Assembly (NCBI GenBank): GCA_028564705.1
Contig: JAPXFQ010002804.1
Location: forward strand, 1,736,001-1,800,000
Direction of reading: 5' to 3'
Length of the DNA stretch: 64,000 nucleotides
Source of the DNA: Apricaphanius iberus
Lineage: Eukaryota > Chordata > Actinopteri > Cyprinodontiformes > Aphaniidae
Under the pieces are notes generated by a model, which saw only the letters and a program-made list of their open reading frames with translations, ran no database searches and was not told the DNA's origin. Positions 34,260 to 47,348 of this stretch are shown piece after piece; the first letter of the stretch is position 1, and each line of letters opens with the position of its first letter. A program made the translations under genes and the position numbers.

Positions 34260-37099
34260 CTATACAGGCACATCTAAATCCAGGTATGGTAACGATCGAG
34301 CTAACACCTTAAGCAGAATGGGAACTTCTATCCAAGTTTGCATGCTGGTAAGTTAATCAATATATTCAAAGAAATGCATTCGATTCCTCAACGGTAGGTG
34401 ATCACATGCGTACTTTCATGTTGACATTCTTCCTGTTAGCCTATAGCATCACACAAATTGTAAATAAATGCATATGATATGTGCATTGAGCAAAGAAATC
34501 CACGATAACGACGCTGCAGCACAGTACATTTTGTACATACCGTATGATTATTTTTTACACTCGTAGCTGCTGTTTTGTTGCTGTACTGGTGTAGCTATTC
34601 CCACTTCCAAGGTCTCGTCTCTTCCACAATGGGGAGCGCACTGGCAAGTCATAGCTCTACTTATTTGGGGATGTCGGTTACATGTAGAGGAATTCGGGTT
34701 TCTAATTGCCTAATTGTCTTAGCCTGATTCGAAGTAGGCCATTTTGGCTCAAGTTCAGTCGGTTTAAAGTTGCATTTCAAAAGTTCGAACTTCGTTTTAG
34801 ATACAACCCTGCTGCAAGACAGCTGAATCAAATAATTGATTACCTCTGCAGCATGCCAACACGTTTGACAAGGTCCTGCTAATAACGAGCCATTCATTTG
34901 ATCCAGCTGTGTTGGAGCAGCGATGCACCTAAAACCTGAAAGGGCAGTAGATCTCGAAGACTGGGGTTGGAGATCCCTGGCCTAAGGTAATAACTCTGGT
35001 CCCTTGGGTCACTGCAAGTAAACCCACTGATTGAAGGCAATAGCTACAAGATACTAACAGAACCAAAATAGCAAAGATGAGACCCCAAGGCTCCCAAAAC
35101 CAGTCAATATACACTACACCTTGAGATATTAAAGAGCTTCTCCTTGTCAAATAGTCTTCTACTCAGATAAAAATGAATAGATAGATTTTTCTTTAATTCA
35201 ATTGAATGGATCCAAAGTAAAAATAAAAACCCAAATACAAACACACAAATAGGTCTTGTGTGCTTGTAAATCTTATTTCCAGCTAGGATATTTTCACCAC
35301 CTTGTGGTACCCATAGTGCATTGCAGACAATTGTTAAATCCAGAGAGTCAGTAGTGCCAGTTTGTCACAGTCAAAGAAAAACTCATAGGACAGATACCAG
35401 ACCCAAGCTGGGGGAATTCCCCACAATTTGAAAACATCCAATTTAGCCTAAGTTACAAAAATAGTGAGAAAAACTGGATGCAGACAGCAGAAAACACTTT
35501 AGATCAGAGGTCTTGAAATCTAGTCCTAATGGGCAGGTGCCTTAACAGTTTTAAAAGTGTCTCTGCTCCAACACAGCTGATTAAAATTGTCCAACTTCCT
35601 CCTCAGCATAGCAAAGTTCTGCAGGGGCCTGTTGATGAACTATCATTTTATTCCAGTGTGTAGAACCAGAGAAAAAACTAGCGGAACACTTGCTGGATAC
35701 TGGCCCTTGAGTCCTGGATTTGGGGATGCCTGCTTTAGATGTTCCAGGTTGCTTCCAGGAAATGGAACTGTGTTTTACATCCTTAGTATGTTATTTCTAC
35801 TGCAAGGCTAAAGGCATTTTGGTTACTCTATGTTTACAGCCAAACATACTAAACACTTACCACTCCCTTTTTAACAAATGTTTACAGAGGTTAGAATCTG
35901 CTGAAAAAGGTTATAGCTACCTTCAATATTTGGGTTTGTTTGTTTCTATATTATTTGAATAGAACACAAAAACCAATATTGCCTCAAAATCTACATGTCT
36001 GCCTTCTCGGTGGTGACAGAGCTGAGAGTGTTGGACTTTTCCATGGATGATGGCTCACACTCTACAGCTGTGGCTTATCTGCTTGGCCTTGTTGCAGTGT
36101 GAACATCCTCCTACAAAATATTTCCACTACACATGTTTTCCTTACTTTTTTGCATTGTAAGATGGGAAAACGGTTTGAACAAAACCAATAATGATCCACT
36201 CAGCTAAATGCTTCAATACATTGTCTACCCCATGGAGTGAAATACATTAAAATGTAGCCATCGCTAGAAAGAAACAAATATAAGCTACTTTTTAAGGTTG
36301 CTGGTATTATGAGTTTTTCCGCTTAATGTCATTTTAGGCACCATTATAATCTAGGAATTCCACATGAAAATTGTATCATTAACACTTCCGTGAGTAGGCA
36401 GAGTGAAAAAAGGATTTCTTTTTCAAGATTAAAAATAAATAATAGAAATATTTGCTGGAGACGGACCATTTAGAGATTAGTAGCCAGATTCACCCATTTA
36501 CTTGGAGTGTCATGAAGAGCTGGTGCTTACCTTCAGCAGTCATTGGGCGAAAGGTAGGTACACTATGAACAGGGCAACACAAAGACGAACAGGACCAAAA
36601 ACCATGCACACACACCTAACTGTGCTTACACACCAAACGCGATAGACGCGATCAGAGAATCCGGTTTACATGTAAAGTCAATGGAGGAGCGTGATGAAGC
36701 GCAACTTGGGATCCCGCGACACGTCGGAAGCAGATTTGAGTTGCGAAAAAGCTTTTCCGCCTGATTTGCGTGACCAAGTAGTGAGGCTGATGCGTTTAAG
36801 GCGCAACCGAAAATGTGCGCTGCATTTTATGTCTGCCACAGAAGTTGGAGAAATCTCAACTCCATCTTCAAGTCGCGCCGCCATAACCAATCAGCTGACA
36901 GTGTGTACGTGATGCTGCGACTGAGTAAATGCAATCACAGCATCAGCAAGACATGTAAACTGATAAACACCATGGCTAATCATTCCAAACTACATGACAC
37001 CAGCTGTTTTCTATTCAGAGACAGGAATAAAAAAAAAACCATTATAGAGGTTAAACTATTTAGACAGGAAACGTCTTAAGAGGTTTGTGGGTGGCTCTT
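34260..37099. other. Intergenic or distal intronic DNA, no recognised gene
   Basis: AT-rich sequence with short open frames lacking domains. At 36610-36910 a CpG-containing block (CACCAAACGCGATAGACGCG) resembles a MITE family but has no visible partner end. Nothing else is recognised. Confidence 0.4.
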
Positions 37100-37500
37100 A
37101 AAAGAGCCGTTGTGGCCGCAAAACAACTTCCTCACCCGGACACCCAGGCCTGGTAATGTCTCCGCCAAAGCACGTCCCGCGCCGCTCACATATTAACTTT
37201 TACCAACAGCAGACAGATAGACAGTCGCTCAGCTTGGTGGTTGGTGTTGCGGCGGGGCAAAGCTTGGGCCTTCGCGGCACAAACTGGGCGAGAGCCTGGG
37301 TGTTTACTGATCCCTGAGGCGCTGCTCAACTGGGTCTACCCCCGTAGAGCTGTCCCGACATTTAACGTGGTCAGCTCATAAACCACAGTCCACTGGGAGC
37401 TCCCGGAGGGTCGGGGGAAGGAGGGAGGGAGGAGGAAGAGGGCAGCAGAGCGGTCCCGGTCAGGATCCTTCCACATTTCCGCTTCCCACGCGTGAAAATG
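37100..37500. promoter_or_regulatory. CpG-richer patch, possible promoter or enhancer
   Basis: About 400 nt with a much higher GC and CpG content than the surrounding DNA (for example CCCGCGCCGCTC and GTTGCGGCGGGGC), including a purine-rich GGGAAGGAGGGAGGGAGGAGG run. No open frame or repeat is recognised in it. It could be an unmethylated island serving as an alternative promoter upstream of the hivep3-like gene, but no splice donor clearly attaches it. Confidence 0.3.
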
Positions 37501-37560
37501 GCATATTTGAAAGTGCGACCAGTTTGGTGTGTTAGCACTGTAAGGGCAATTCACTTAACA

Positions 37561-37720
37561 GTCATGTTTTTGGACTGTGGGAAGAAGCTGGAGTACCCAG
37601 AGAGAACCCACACATGTGCAGGGAAAACATGCAAACTTCATGCAGAAAGAACCCAGGTTAGGATTTTAACCCAGAACTTTCTTTCTCCAAGGCAACAGTG
37701 CTACCAACTGGGTCACCGTA
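37561..37720 (+). mobile_element. LINE-derived 3' tail fragment
   Basis: CATGTTTTTGGACTGTGGGA, then GGAGTACCCAGAGAGAACCC, ACATGCAAACTTCATGCAGA and AGGCAACAGTGCTACCAACT are the ordered words of a very common fish LINE-derived repeat. It is non-coding here and 5'-truncated. Confidence 0.75.
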
Positions 37721-38825
37721 GACAGTTTTCAGATTTCTGTAAATCTTTGACACTGATGATATGGATTTCCTGGTATCTTGCTGTTGCTTCTAGGTCAATT
37801 TGATGCTTTATCAGTTTCTGGAGCTTCCCAAAAGTAGCAGACGGCTGCTTTTGGAACGCAAAAAAAGTCAAGATACAAAATGGCCAACAACTGTAAAGGC
37901 ATGGAACAGCAAAGGAGCGAAACTTGCCAAAGTTTCCTTCTTTGTAGTAGCTGCCTGAACTAACAGCTAACATGCCTTTGTAGAAAATATTTTTTTCTTT
38001 TGAATAACTTAGTCTGTCTGTCTGACTGTTAAACTTTGCTTATACTGAAAATTACTAACCTTGCCATTTCTTCCTACAGTAATAACATCCACACATAGGA
38101 TGGCTGGGGTTGGCAGGACCTTAAATTTGGTAACTAGCTAATTAACAAACTAACTCTTTGCTTCTGTACACTCAGTGCTCTTATGGAACAAAAGCTAATG
38201 TGTTGATATCAAATCGGCAACTTAATTTTCAGAAGTGAAATGCATCTGGTTTTAGATAAGCACAAAGGCCACCATTGGAATAGAATCATGTGGTTGCCAC
38301 TAATGTGTGTTTCAACAATTTACTCACGTATTTTGGGTGAAACACCTTTATCCTCACACTTACCACTCACTGGTGGTTACAGACTGAGGTCTAAAATTGT
38401 AACAAAACAAAAAAAATTATTCTTTTCACCGCTATAAAAAAACACTATTTTGTAGGATTTTGGATTAGATTCCTGAGATTATGTGGATAAAAGGGAATTC
38501 ATGTTGTCTCAAGTTTCCACCAGGAAGAATATGTGACTCAAAAATCCTTTTGTGTAAATAAAATCCAAGCCCGTAAGGAACATAACATTTCTACTCTAAA
38601 ATCAGTGGCAAATGTTGACTGCGCCTCCATTATCTTCTTTGAAGGTCTTCTGTGCATTATTTGAAGGGACTACACACCCTTCTTGATTGGTAATGTCTTT
38701 AAAAGTAAGGAACAGCGAATTCTGGGTTCATCTGATACCTTCAGAATCAAATCTTGGATAGCAGAAGACAATGGATGAGATGGCTAGCTGTACAATGAAC
38801 AATTACTTTTTAGGTTATTATAAAT

Positions 38826-38900
38826 AGGAATGTCACAATGATACTTTTTTGCAAAAGAGTGAGAGTCCGAGTATTTTGATTTTGAGCATCTGAAGATACT
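38826..38900 (+). repeat. Solo hAT-like end
   Basis: ATAGGAATGTCACAATGATAC resembles the left end of fish hAT families that start TAGGGATGTCACGATAC. No right end is seen. Confidence 0.35.
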
Positions 38901-39187
38901 AAGCCCCAACCGGATACTTCCGCAATGCATTAAATAAGAAGAAAATGACAACACATTCAAGCTGTCCTTTTAAGTTTTTTATTATCTTTTTTATTTATCT
39001 TTTGAACCTTTATGCTTTCTCTTTGTTTTTTAATGTAAATTTCAGTGTCAGCTGGTTCAGTTCAGTGTACAAGTGTACCTTAATAGACCATTATGCCCGA
39101 TTCTATTCATTGTTGCACCCAAATTCTAAAAATGTTTACAACTGCCAGAATTTAACAGTCCGAAAAAAAAAAAACAATATACCTTAA

Positions 39188-39773
39188 AGGGACTATATCA
39201 TGCTATTTTACAGCTTTCAAATTCTGGGATAGACATGTATATGATAAATGTTACTGTTTATGTTACATAGTATTAATTTGTCCTGAAATGTAACTTGTAT
39301 CCTGTAGTTAATGTTGGACCAGAAAGTAAGACAGCTTTTTTCTCTATAATCCCGCCTCCTGCTCCCCTCCTCTCCGCTCACCGTGAGTGCAGCGCCGCTC
39401 TGACTGTTCGAGAAAAGCTGAGCCCTATCTCGACCCAGAGTCCGGAGCAGCTATGAGCTTTGACAAGGGGGCAGGGTGTGTTTGCAATTCTATCAGAGGT
39501 AAGATGCTCTCTATGCAGGGGCGGTGCAGGCACCTCTAGCACTTCTTAGTGGTGACATAGTGACGTGAAATATATCAATATCATAGAGTTGTTACCTCTC
39601 AGTCGTTTTCCAGGAGAGGGTGGTGCAGCTGCTTAGAGAGCAAGATATAGGAGGATTACTAAAACGTGTTAAAAAAGCCAAAAAACACTCTGAAACAGGG
39701 TTTTTTAATGAGAAAATTGAACTACCAGATGGTTAAAAACTAAAAAAACTTGAATTTACATGATATAGGCCGT
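39188..39773. mobile_element. TTAA-flanked MITE, 586 bp
   Basis: Inverted ends AGGGACTATATCATG and CATGATATAGGCCGT (13 of 15 matching) are flanked directly by TTAA at 39184-39187 and 39774-39777. A TTAA target is the signature of piggyBac or Kolobok transposition. No transposase is inside. Confidence 0.75.
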
Positions 39774-41114
39774 TTAATATACATTTATATGCACAATCTA
39801 ATCTTATCTCTCATCTTTGCTCTTGGGGGTACAGTCAACCAGTACCAGGAAAATACATTTTAGCATGTAAACTCAGATTTTTATTATTATTTTCGTGTAT
39901 GTTTTGTCAGTTGATGGCAGCAGATATGCATTTTATCTGATACATATTTATTGCCGCATCATGAGCAACATTCAGCTTAGAAGCAGAGCGACCACAACAG
40001 TATCCTCCTTTTAGTCTCAGTAGTCCAGGGGTTCTTGAGGGGCTTTTAAACACCATTTGCTCCTCTCTAGGTTGGTCTATGCCAATAAATGACCTCTGAA
40101 ATGCATTAGCACTCACCATTTAGAATCCACCATGGTGTGTCTGAAGTGAAATGCCGCCGTTCAGGCTGTTCAAATTGAGCACAAAATAAAAAATGGCAAT
40201 AAATAAAACTTACTGGATATAGAAAGCAGGAGTAGAGCTTTTACTAGAGCTTGTGTGTACATAAGTGTAAACCCAACCAATAAATCCAGCATTTTAACCA
40301 CAACCACAAAGTCCTGTTGCCTTCCTGCAAACACCTAGCCACAGATGGACCAAAGACCCCCACCCTTCACGGCACAACCACAATCCAGAACAAACAGATG
40401 CATGTCTCAACCTTAAGCGGCCTCGAGAGCCACAGAAAACAGCAAAGTGACCAAACCGGGTAGGGCCATGCTACCTCAGTTTAAAAAGTCCACAGGGATA
40501 AATAGTTGCCTAAACTACAAAGAGGTCCAAGCTTGGCAAATGTGTTCCGTATTGACAGATTTTTAACAGAACTCGACCATCGTGGATAGTACTGGTTTAC
40601 ATTCTCCAACTCATTTCCCCAATTGTACAAGTGTACCTTAATAGAAGCAGTGTTGTGTTATAATACCAATACAGTTTCTAACCTTTGATCCATAAAGTAG
40701 CTACTCTTCCAGTGAATTAACACGTGTGTAGTCAAAATGATCTGTGGTTTTAAGGTTTATTTCACAAATAAAAATTTGACTTATGGTGCCAAACAATACA
40801 AAAAGCTGTGGAACGGTTGAAAGCCAGGTTATGAGACAGCTTCCCTAGCTCTGAACATTTCACTGACTTGTATTTAATGTATCATATGAAAATGGAAAGA
40901 GTAAAGCACAACTGAAAACCAACCAAGACATGGAGACCTCTTAAACCGACCAGATATTGAGAATATTCATCAAAGAAGCAACCCAAGAGACTTTTGGTAA
41001 CTCGGGAGAAGCTGAAGAGATCCATATCTCTGGCGGCAAAATCTTTAAACAGGATAACAATTTAACATGTCCTCAGCAAGTCTAGCCATTATGAAAGATT
41101 TTTAGAAAAACCAT

Positions 41115-41200
41115 TCAATCAATCAATCAAATAAATCAATATTTAATTATAAAGTGCTTTTCATGCAAAGTTGCAACTCAAAGTGCTTTACAGATTAAAA
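41115..41200 (+). repeat. LINE/SINE-type 3' repeat fragment
   Basis: (ATCA)n followed by ATAAAGTGCTTTTCATGCAA and CTCAAAGTGCTTTACAGAT, which is the usual layout of fish retroposon tails (AAAGTGCTTTACAGATTAAA). Only the tail is recognised. Confidence 0.55.
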
Positions 41201-42713
41201 TGACCGCACATAAACCCCATTCCCATTGCTCTCACAGAAATTATTCAAAGAAAGATGAAATACATAAAGATATAGAGTTTCCCCCTGGCGAACTCTTACC
41301 CCACCTACTGCTGCATCATTGAATTCATGGATGAGTGCAAGTTTTCAAAAATGTCAGGAACGTGGCATCAGACACTAGTTGGTACTGTTAGCCTAGAGCT
41401 GATTTTGATAACGGCCGCACCAGGCTGCAGTCTTAAACAGAGATGAGACATAGATGAGCTCGACAGAGGCAATGTGATTTGCAGGGCCTGACAAAAAGAA
41501 GATGAAGAATTGCAGAACGACGACAAATTTCAGGAGCCACATGCTGCGACATCATCTGCAGATGTTTTGTTACTTAAAAAGGAAGCATTCGTGTTTATCC
41601 TCAACAATTTCAGTCATTCTGTGGTCAACCACAGCTGTAACTGTATAACACAACGCCTGAGCCGCTGACACCTTCCAATGTTGCAGAAGTTCTACAACAC
41701 GCAGTTTAAACTGTCAATACTTTAGTCTTAAATTACAAAAGAACAGAGTATGCCATTTACTGTACCCGCTCAGTGAGCAATTGAACTCCTCTATATAACA
41801 GGTAATCATGTCATTTTGACATTTACAGAAACGCACTGACATGTTAATCCAAAAAGAAGAGTGATTTTGCATTCGCAGCAGCTGTAAACTGAATCAGGAA
41901 CATGTAAAGAGGGATAAAGAATGGGAGCTTGGTGCAAGTGTAGAGAAGAAAAAAACTAATTGCAGACAAAATGACCAGCAGTTAGCTATATTTGTCTTCA
42001 CATCTAATTTAGGTCAAGTACGTCAGTGTTTGTGGTTTCTCAGTGTGTGGGTTTTTGTTTAACCTCTAAATAAAACTGGGCATACAATAAAACCAAAATG
42101 ACAAAATGACATACTGCTGAAGCCAAGGCTTCCTCTCAATAAGTAGACCATTTCTCAGAATATTAGAAAATATCTCCAAATTGTCTTTACTGTGATAGTA
42201 AAACAAAGTTGTTGTTTTTTTAAACAGAACATTTTTAAAATATCTAAAAAGTGGGGGGGGGGGATTCAAATTAAACTCTCCAATATCAGTCCTCTAGGAG
42301 CTCATTTCATTGCAGTTACATCTGTAAATCTTTTGAGGTATGTTTATTAGTTTTATTCATTTGGAGACTTGTCTTTTAAAGCACTTTCTTCCAAATGTTG
42401 CTGTGCCCTCCTACAAAGTTTGTGGCCATCTTTTAATGGCACTTTTATGTCTTAATTTTAGCAATGACTTCCTAATATCCATATAATTTTATGTCGTATT
42501 CAAAGACCATATTTGCAGAGTACACAACTATGTGTTTTCTTATCAATAGATTTGCCCACACTGAGCCTTTGGGTTGCGGGGATTTTTCAACAGGATACAT
42601 GGAAAGGAAAAAAAAAAAACAAGGCACCCATAATACACATCACGGTGTTTTACATTAAAATACGTCTATAAAAATTGATCAACCTTAAAAGAAGTATTGA
42701 TTTAAAGTAGGGA

Positions 42714-42790
42714 TGTCCCAATCTCGAGATCGGATTGGGATGATATTTTCATATTTTTCAGTGATCTGAGATCGGCTATATTAGCTGAGA
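42714..42790 (+). repeat. Solo hAT-like left end
   Basis: TAGGGATGTCCCAATCTCGA then GATCGGATTGGGATG and GATCTGAGATCGGCT match the form of a widespread hAT family of fish (TAGGGATGTCCCGATC). The right end is not seen. Confidence 0.5.
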
Positions 42791-43361
42791 AGTTGTGCCG
42801 ATTTTTACTAACTACCTCACAGTTATGTTTGACGGTAATTCAGCAAAAATTCAAACCCCCGTAATGGTGCAGACAAGAACTCTTAATTACCACATTACTG
42901 TATTACAACATAAGCACAAACACAATTGCAATATGTGTAAACTTCAACAAATATGCTTAACCGTACTTTCAACTATATAATAAAGACATAGAAACTCACC
43001 TTCTGGCATTTACACACAATAAACTAAAATAAATAAAGAAAACCTTATCTCTTAGCTCCTGTAGCAAGGAAAAGAAAAAAACGCAGATGATGAACTAAGC
43101 TGCTGTGCTGCAGTCAATTAGTGTCAGAAATCTGTGTTGAATTCAGGAGCATAGGATATTTCAGTTTATAGTAAAAAACGGCAATAATAAGACTGAAACT
43201 TAGAAACTTAGAACAATGTACGCTTTTTAACACTGGTTTTTACTCAACAATATGGAATGAATGCGATCCCATAGCAGTGGAGGGAAGCATTGCGCCAGCT
43301 GGTGTATAGCCTGCCGGAAATATTTTTCTTTATAATACTGTAACCCCATAAGTGTTTTGCT

Positions 43362-43921
43362 TTACCGCCCGACCCTACGGCTAAACATGTCACTAGTCTG
43401 ATTGGGCAGGGGACAAGAAAAGACTACAGAGTCCGACATTGTTTTAGCAAACTTGCACACTGAAGCAACGCTTATTTTAGTGACCTCCGATTGGGTGTCA
43501 TTACTGTCAGTGTGAATAACAATCTTACTGTATTTACGTTTCCCCTTAGCCAACATTTTCAGGTGGGATTTTATGTCGTCTGTACTGTCCCCTGGCAAAA
43601 TAGTGACTATAGTCAAAGGTGTCTCTAATGCCAGGTTTTTGACTATGGAACTGACAATTATCAAAGTCTGTATCTCAGTGGGTGTGTCGCTGAACGGGGA
43701 CAGCTGTTAGAAACACGGACTGATTGGTAATGACCCTTGAGCTGGGTTATGGAGCTATGCTTTCTACGTACAGTCACCCGGTCGGTGTGAGATCCCAGCT
43801 GGGTGGGTTCGGTTGGAGGACCCTTGGGCAATTCTGTCCTTGTTGGCTCTGTGCTGGCTAGCGGACCTCGGCTATTTACTGGATTCTCAACAGCGTAGAG
43901 CAGGTCCTCTAACTTCAACAC
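43362..43921 (-). pseudogene. LINE ORF1 esterase-like fossil
   Basis: The minus strand encodes, in two pieces offset by a frameshift near 43661, ALETPLTIVTILPGDSTDDI, KYSKIVIHTDSNDTQSEVTK and MSDSVVFSCPLPNQTSDMFS. The PG.ST.DIK, IVIH..SNDT and V.FS.PLP spacing resembles the SGNH-hydrolase (esterase) domain carried by ORF1 of some CR1/L2-clade fish retrotransposons, where an IVIHVGGNDT-like block is usual. Here the GG of that block is changed (TDSNDT), consistent with decay. No reverse transcriptase lies next to it. The family call is moderate. Confidence 0.55.
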
Positions 43922-44267
43922 CCAAAGCTACCAAAATGCTACATTTATTACACTTACCATTATCACCAAAGGAGGCAAAGGAGTAACTAAACATCTGAGG
44001 GCAAGAAAAAAGAAGAGATTTAGGTTGAGGAACAGAGAGGAGGAGACGTAGCCATAGGTCCTATTAAGCTAAGCTAACTAACTAACTAGCGAGACCTTGC
44101 CATGCCAAGAAAAAAACGTGTGAGAAACAAAGGGTTCCCAAAAAGCAAAGCACGCCAACAGAAAATCATTATTTAAAAAAAGTGAGTGAATGAAACCTAT
44201 AAAAAAAACTCTGATGCCTTTTCCAAACCACTGGAATTGCACGGATAAAATCAGTTTATTTATCTAG

Positions 44268-44814
44268 GGCCATGTCCACACGTAGCCGGATTTATTTTTT
44301 TTTTTTTTACGAAGAGTTTCCTCTAATCTCCATCCACACGTAACAGGTTAAATGCGTTTTTCAGCACATTCATGGACATGGCACACCTGTAGGAGGCAGT
44401 ATTTCTCCCAAATCCTATCCGCTCAGAGTAACTTTCTATCCTCCATCTTCAGCACTCAGCAGTTATAAGGCTTATAAAAGCAAACCAATAAAAAACCGCT
44501 TTAACAATGGATGATACCAACCCAGCTCTGAGGGCATACATTATGTTTTTGAGGTTAAACACAGGTCGCACATGTGACGTTGGAGCATTTTTTGTCGCGG
44601 ATAGTGACGTTACGGCTCTTAAAACTCAGTTTTCATCTGTCCAAACGCAGATACTGAAAACGGAGAAAAAAAATCAAATCTCCACTTTGGCTGGAGTTTT
44701 TAAAAAGATTAGTTTTTGGTGCCGAAAATCTCGGGTTAGGTGTGGATGACAGGCCAAACCATAGAAAAATATCTCAGTTTCGCGAGAGATACCCGGCTAC
44801 ATGTGGACAGGGCC
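44268..44814. mobile_element. MITE with 22-bp terminal inverted repeats
   Basis: Left GGCCATGTCCACACGTAGCCGG-type end (44268-44289) and right inverted copy (44793-44814) match at 20 of 22 positions. The flanking triplets are TAG and TAA, compatible with a PIF/Harbinger TWA target. The interior contains an open frame of 80 codons with no recognised domain. Confidence 0.65.
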
Positions 44815-45149
44815 TAAGTTGCCCCTCAAGCCATCTGGTTGGATTGGATTTTATTTAGTGTTGCGACATTAAAGGGGACTGAATGCAAATAAACACCAAA
44901 TTAAAAATGTTTATATGGCAATTTAGAAGACCCCATAAATGTACTTCAACTTCACAATCATGTGTCACATTATGCTCATGTAGACATAAATCTCAATAAA
45001 ATACATTTTGTGAGGTTTGTAGCAGTAATGTGTCAGCAATACTTAGCAAGGAACTTCTTTGGTGCATTAATAAAGTTAGAAGGATCAGACACCTCTACTA
45101 CACACAATGAAGTCATCAATCGGTTCCAAAGCAATCCCTTTCTTCCCGT

Positions 45150-45430
45150 CCCTCACTGAACACACTGTTCTCAAGTCAGCTGTCACATCAAGCTAATTAG
45201 TCTCCCCTCCTCCCCCGAATTGCAGCAAACAGTGGCTTGTTAAAAATGTTCCCCATTAGTTTTCTTAGTGCTTTGTTGGGGGGGGGGGAGAAGTTGTTTG
45301 AGAAAACATTCTGTTGGCAACAGTGTAATTTGATTAGCCTTCCTCTTGTACAGGGTCTTGTATTGATTTATTGTGCATAAATCAAGAGAGGGAGACATTG
45401 GTACAGAAAGGCCATGAACTTGCAGCTCTA
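45150..45430. promoter_or_regulatory. Candidate conserved non-coding element
   Basis: A repeat-poor stretch with homeodomain-type AGCTAATTAGTCTC, TTGATTAGCC and TGTGCATAAATCA words and an interrupting G homopolymer near 45280. It lacks transposon ends and reading frames, and its unique look differs from neighbouring relics. This is a guess from sequence character only. Confidence 0.2.
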
Positions 45431-47348
45431 CATTAACAGTGTATTACACTTTATCTTTAATGTTTCCCCCAAATTTTTTAATCCCTGCTGTTTATTTTCT
45501 TAGCGTAAGAATCGGATTTTAACATTAAGTTCACTTGTAAATGAAACTGGGTTAACAGACAGATGAGATTTCAATTAGACTTTTCACAAACCTAAGAATT
45601 AAGAATTTGCAAACAGAAGTTTTGACAAACCACTGTGTTGAAAAGAATATAAAAATCAAAGTAAAATATTTCACACCAGAATGGACCAATCCGTATACTG
45701 TAGTTTTAATAGTTTTCTAATTCGATGCAAAGAAGGACTTGAAATACAGGTTTTTGTGTTTTAAAGAAACTGTTCAGTGTAAGCTGATTCCATTCTATAA
45801 AGTTATAGTATTTTAGATTTTCAACTAGAGAGGATCAAATCCAGGTCAGACTTGGAAAAACCAAACAAAACGACATAAAAAAAACAGAAAAAGCTTTGTA
45901 GTTTAGCAAAAACAAGGACCTCTGAATTAGATCTCAATTTTAGTGCTTTTAGTGGCTAACTGCTAACAGCTGTTATATTCTGACAGTGTTTACACATTTT
46001 GTCTATGACATAGGTTTTGCATTTTTAAATGTCATACTTTGAATACTACTTAAACTATGTGCTAGGTACACACATCATAGGGCTAGGTGATATGGCCTCA
46101 GATCTATAATGCAATACAATCTTTAACAAGAGCGGTCACGATATCTACTGCAATATGTTCTTTTTTTTTCTTTATATATGTCAAAATAACTGGCTATGAA
46201 CATTACCAGATACATTGTAGCAGAACAACCTCCAAAAGGTTTAGAATGCAATTGAAAGAAAACAATTGTGCAAAATGCATTTAAAAGCATAGTCAAATCT
46301 TTTTCCAAAATAATGAAGCACAAAAATTTATATAATGTTCAAACTTTTCTGGTTACTTATTTATAAATGTAATATTGCTCAAAGGGAAACCTGCACAAAT
46401 TTGGTTTAAAAATGCTTCAAAGTTCAACAGGTTTTTTTTTTTCTCTTATAAATGAAAAACAACAAAATTTAACCTTGCAACATCTAGTGACAAACACTGA
46501 ACATCAATATTTATTTTCCTTGTGTACCTGGTATAAAGTATGTAGGCACGGCTTGATGACATCATCAAAATGCATAATCGTGGTAGGGTGGTATAGTCAA
46601 AATTACCTTGCTCAATGTCTATATAAGGAGGACATCAGTGCTAGAAGTTGTATGCGCGCGGTTCTACTCATAGCACACGCCCTCATATGGAGCCGTCTCA
46701 GCCGACTTGTAGAAAAAAAAATTATATAGTCCTCCGCCTAATTCTATGTTCATCACAAGTTTCTGGGGCACTATTTATCTGGAACATTTGCCAAACACAA
46801 CAGAACAATCCTAAAACGCGTATAATCTGCTGCTCCTCCATCTTTGTTTTCATTTCACTGTACTGGAAGTTTCCCCCCGCATCATGAGGAAGCACAGCTC
46901 TACAATAGCCCCACCACAGGCGGAGAGATGAAATTATTGCTCAAAGCTTTGGACCTTCTGACAAAAAAAAAAAAAAAAGCCAGGGTGAATGTGAACCACA
47001 CCAGCTAAAAACTGCAACAATGTTGCAATTTTGGTCCCCAATCGAACCAGGTCTGCCGGACTGTCAGGTGTGAATGCAGCCGTAGTATCTAGAGAATAGC
47101 TACAGGTTCAAACAAATTATGAAGAAAAAGCTCAGGGTGGCTGATTCTGGTGGGTTACCTGTTAAAATACATGAGAGTAGCCTAATTCTGAAATATCTGT
47201 GAAAACCATGTCCTGACGCACTTCTCTCAGCTACGGATATCGCCTATCGTTGGCAATATATTGTTAAAAATTCTGCTCACGATAAAAAAAAATTGTCTCC
47301 TTGCAATAACGATAAGTGTAGCTGATGACGTAGTTTTGTGTACGTTTT

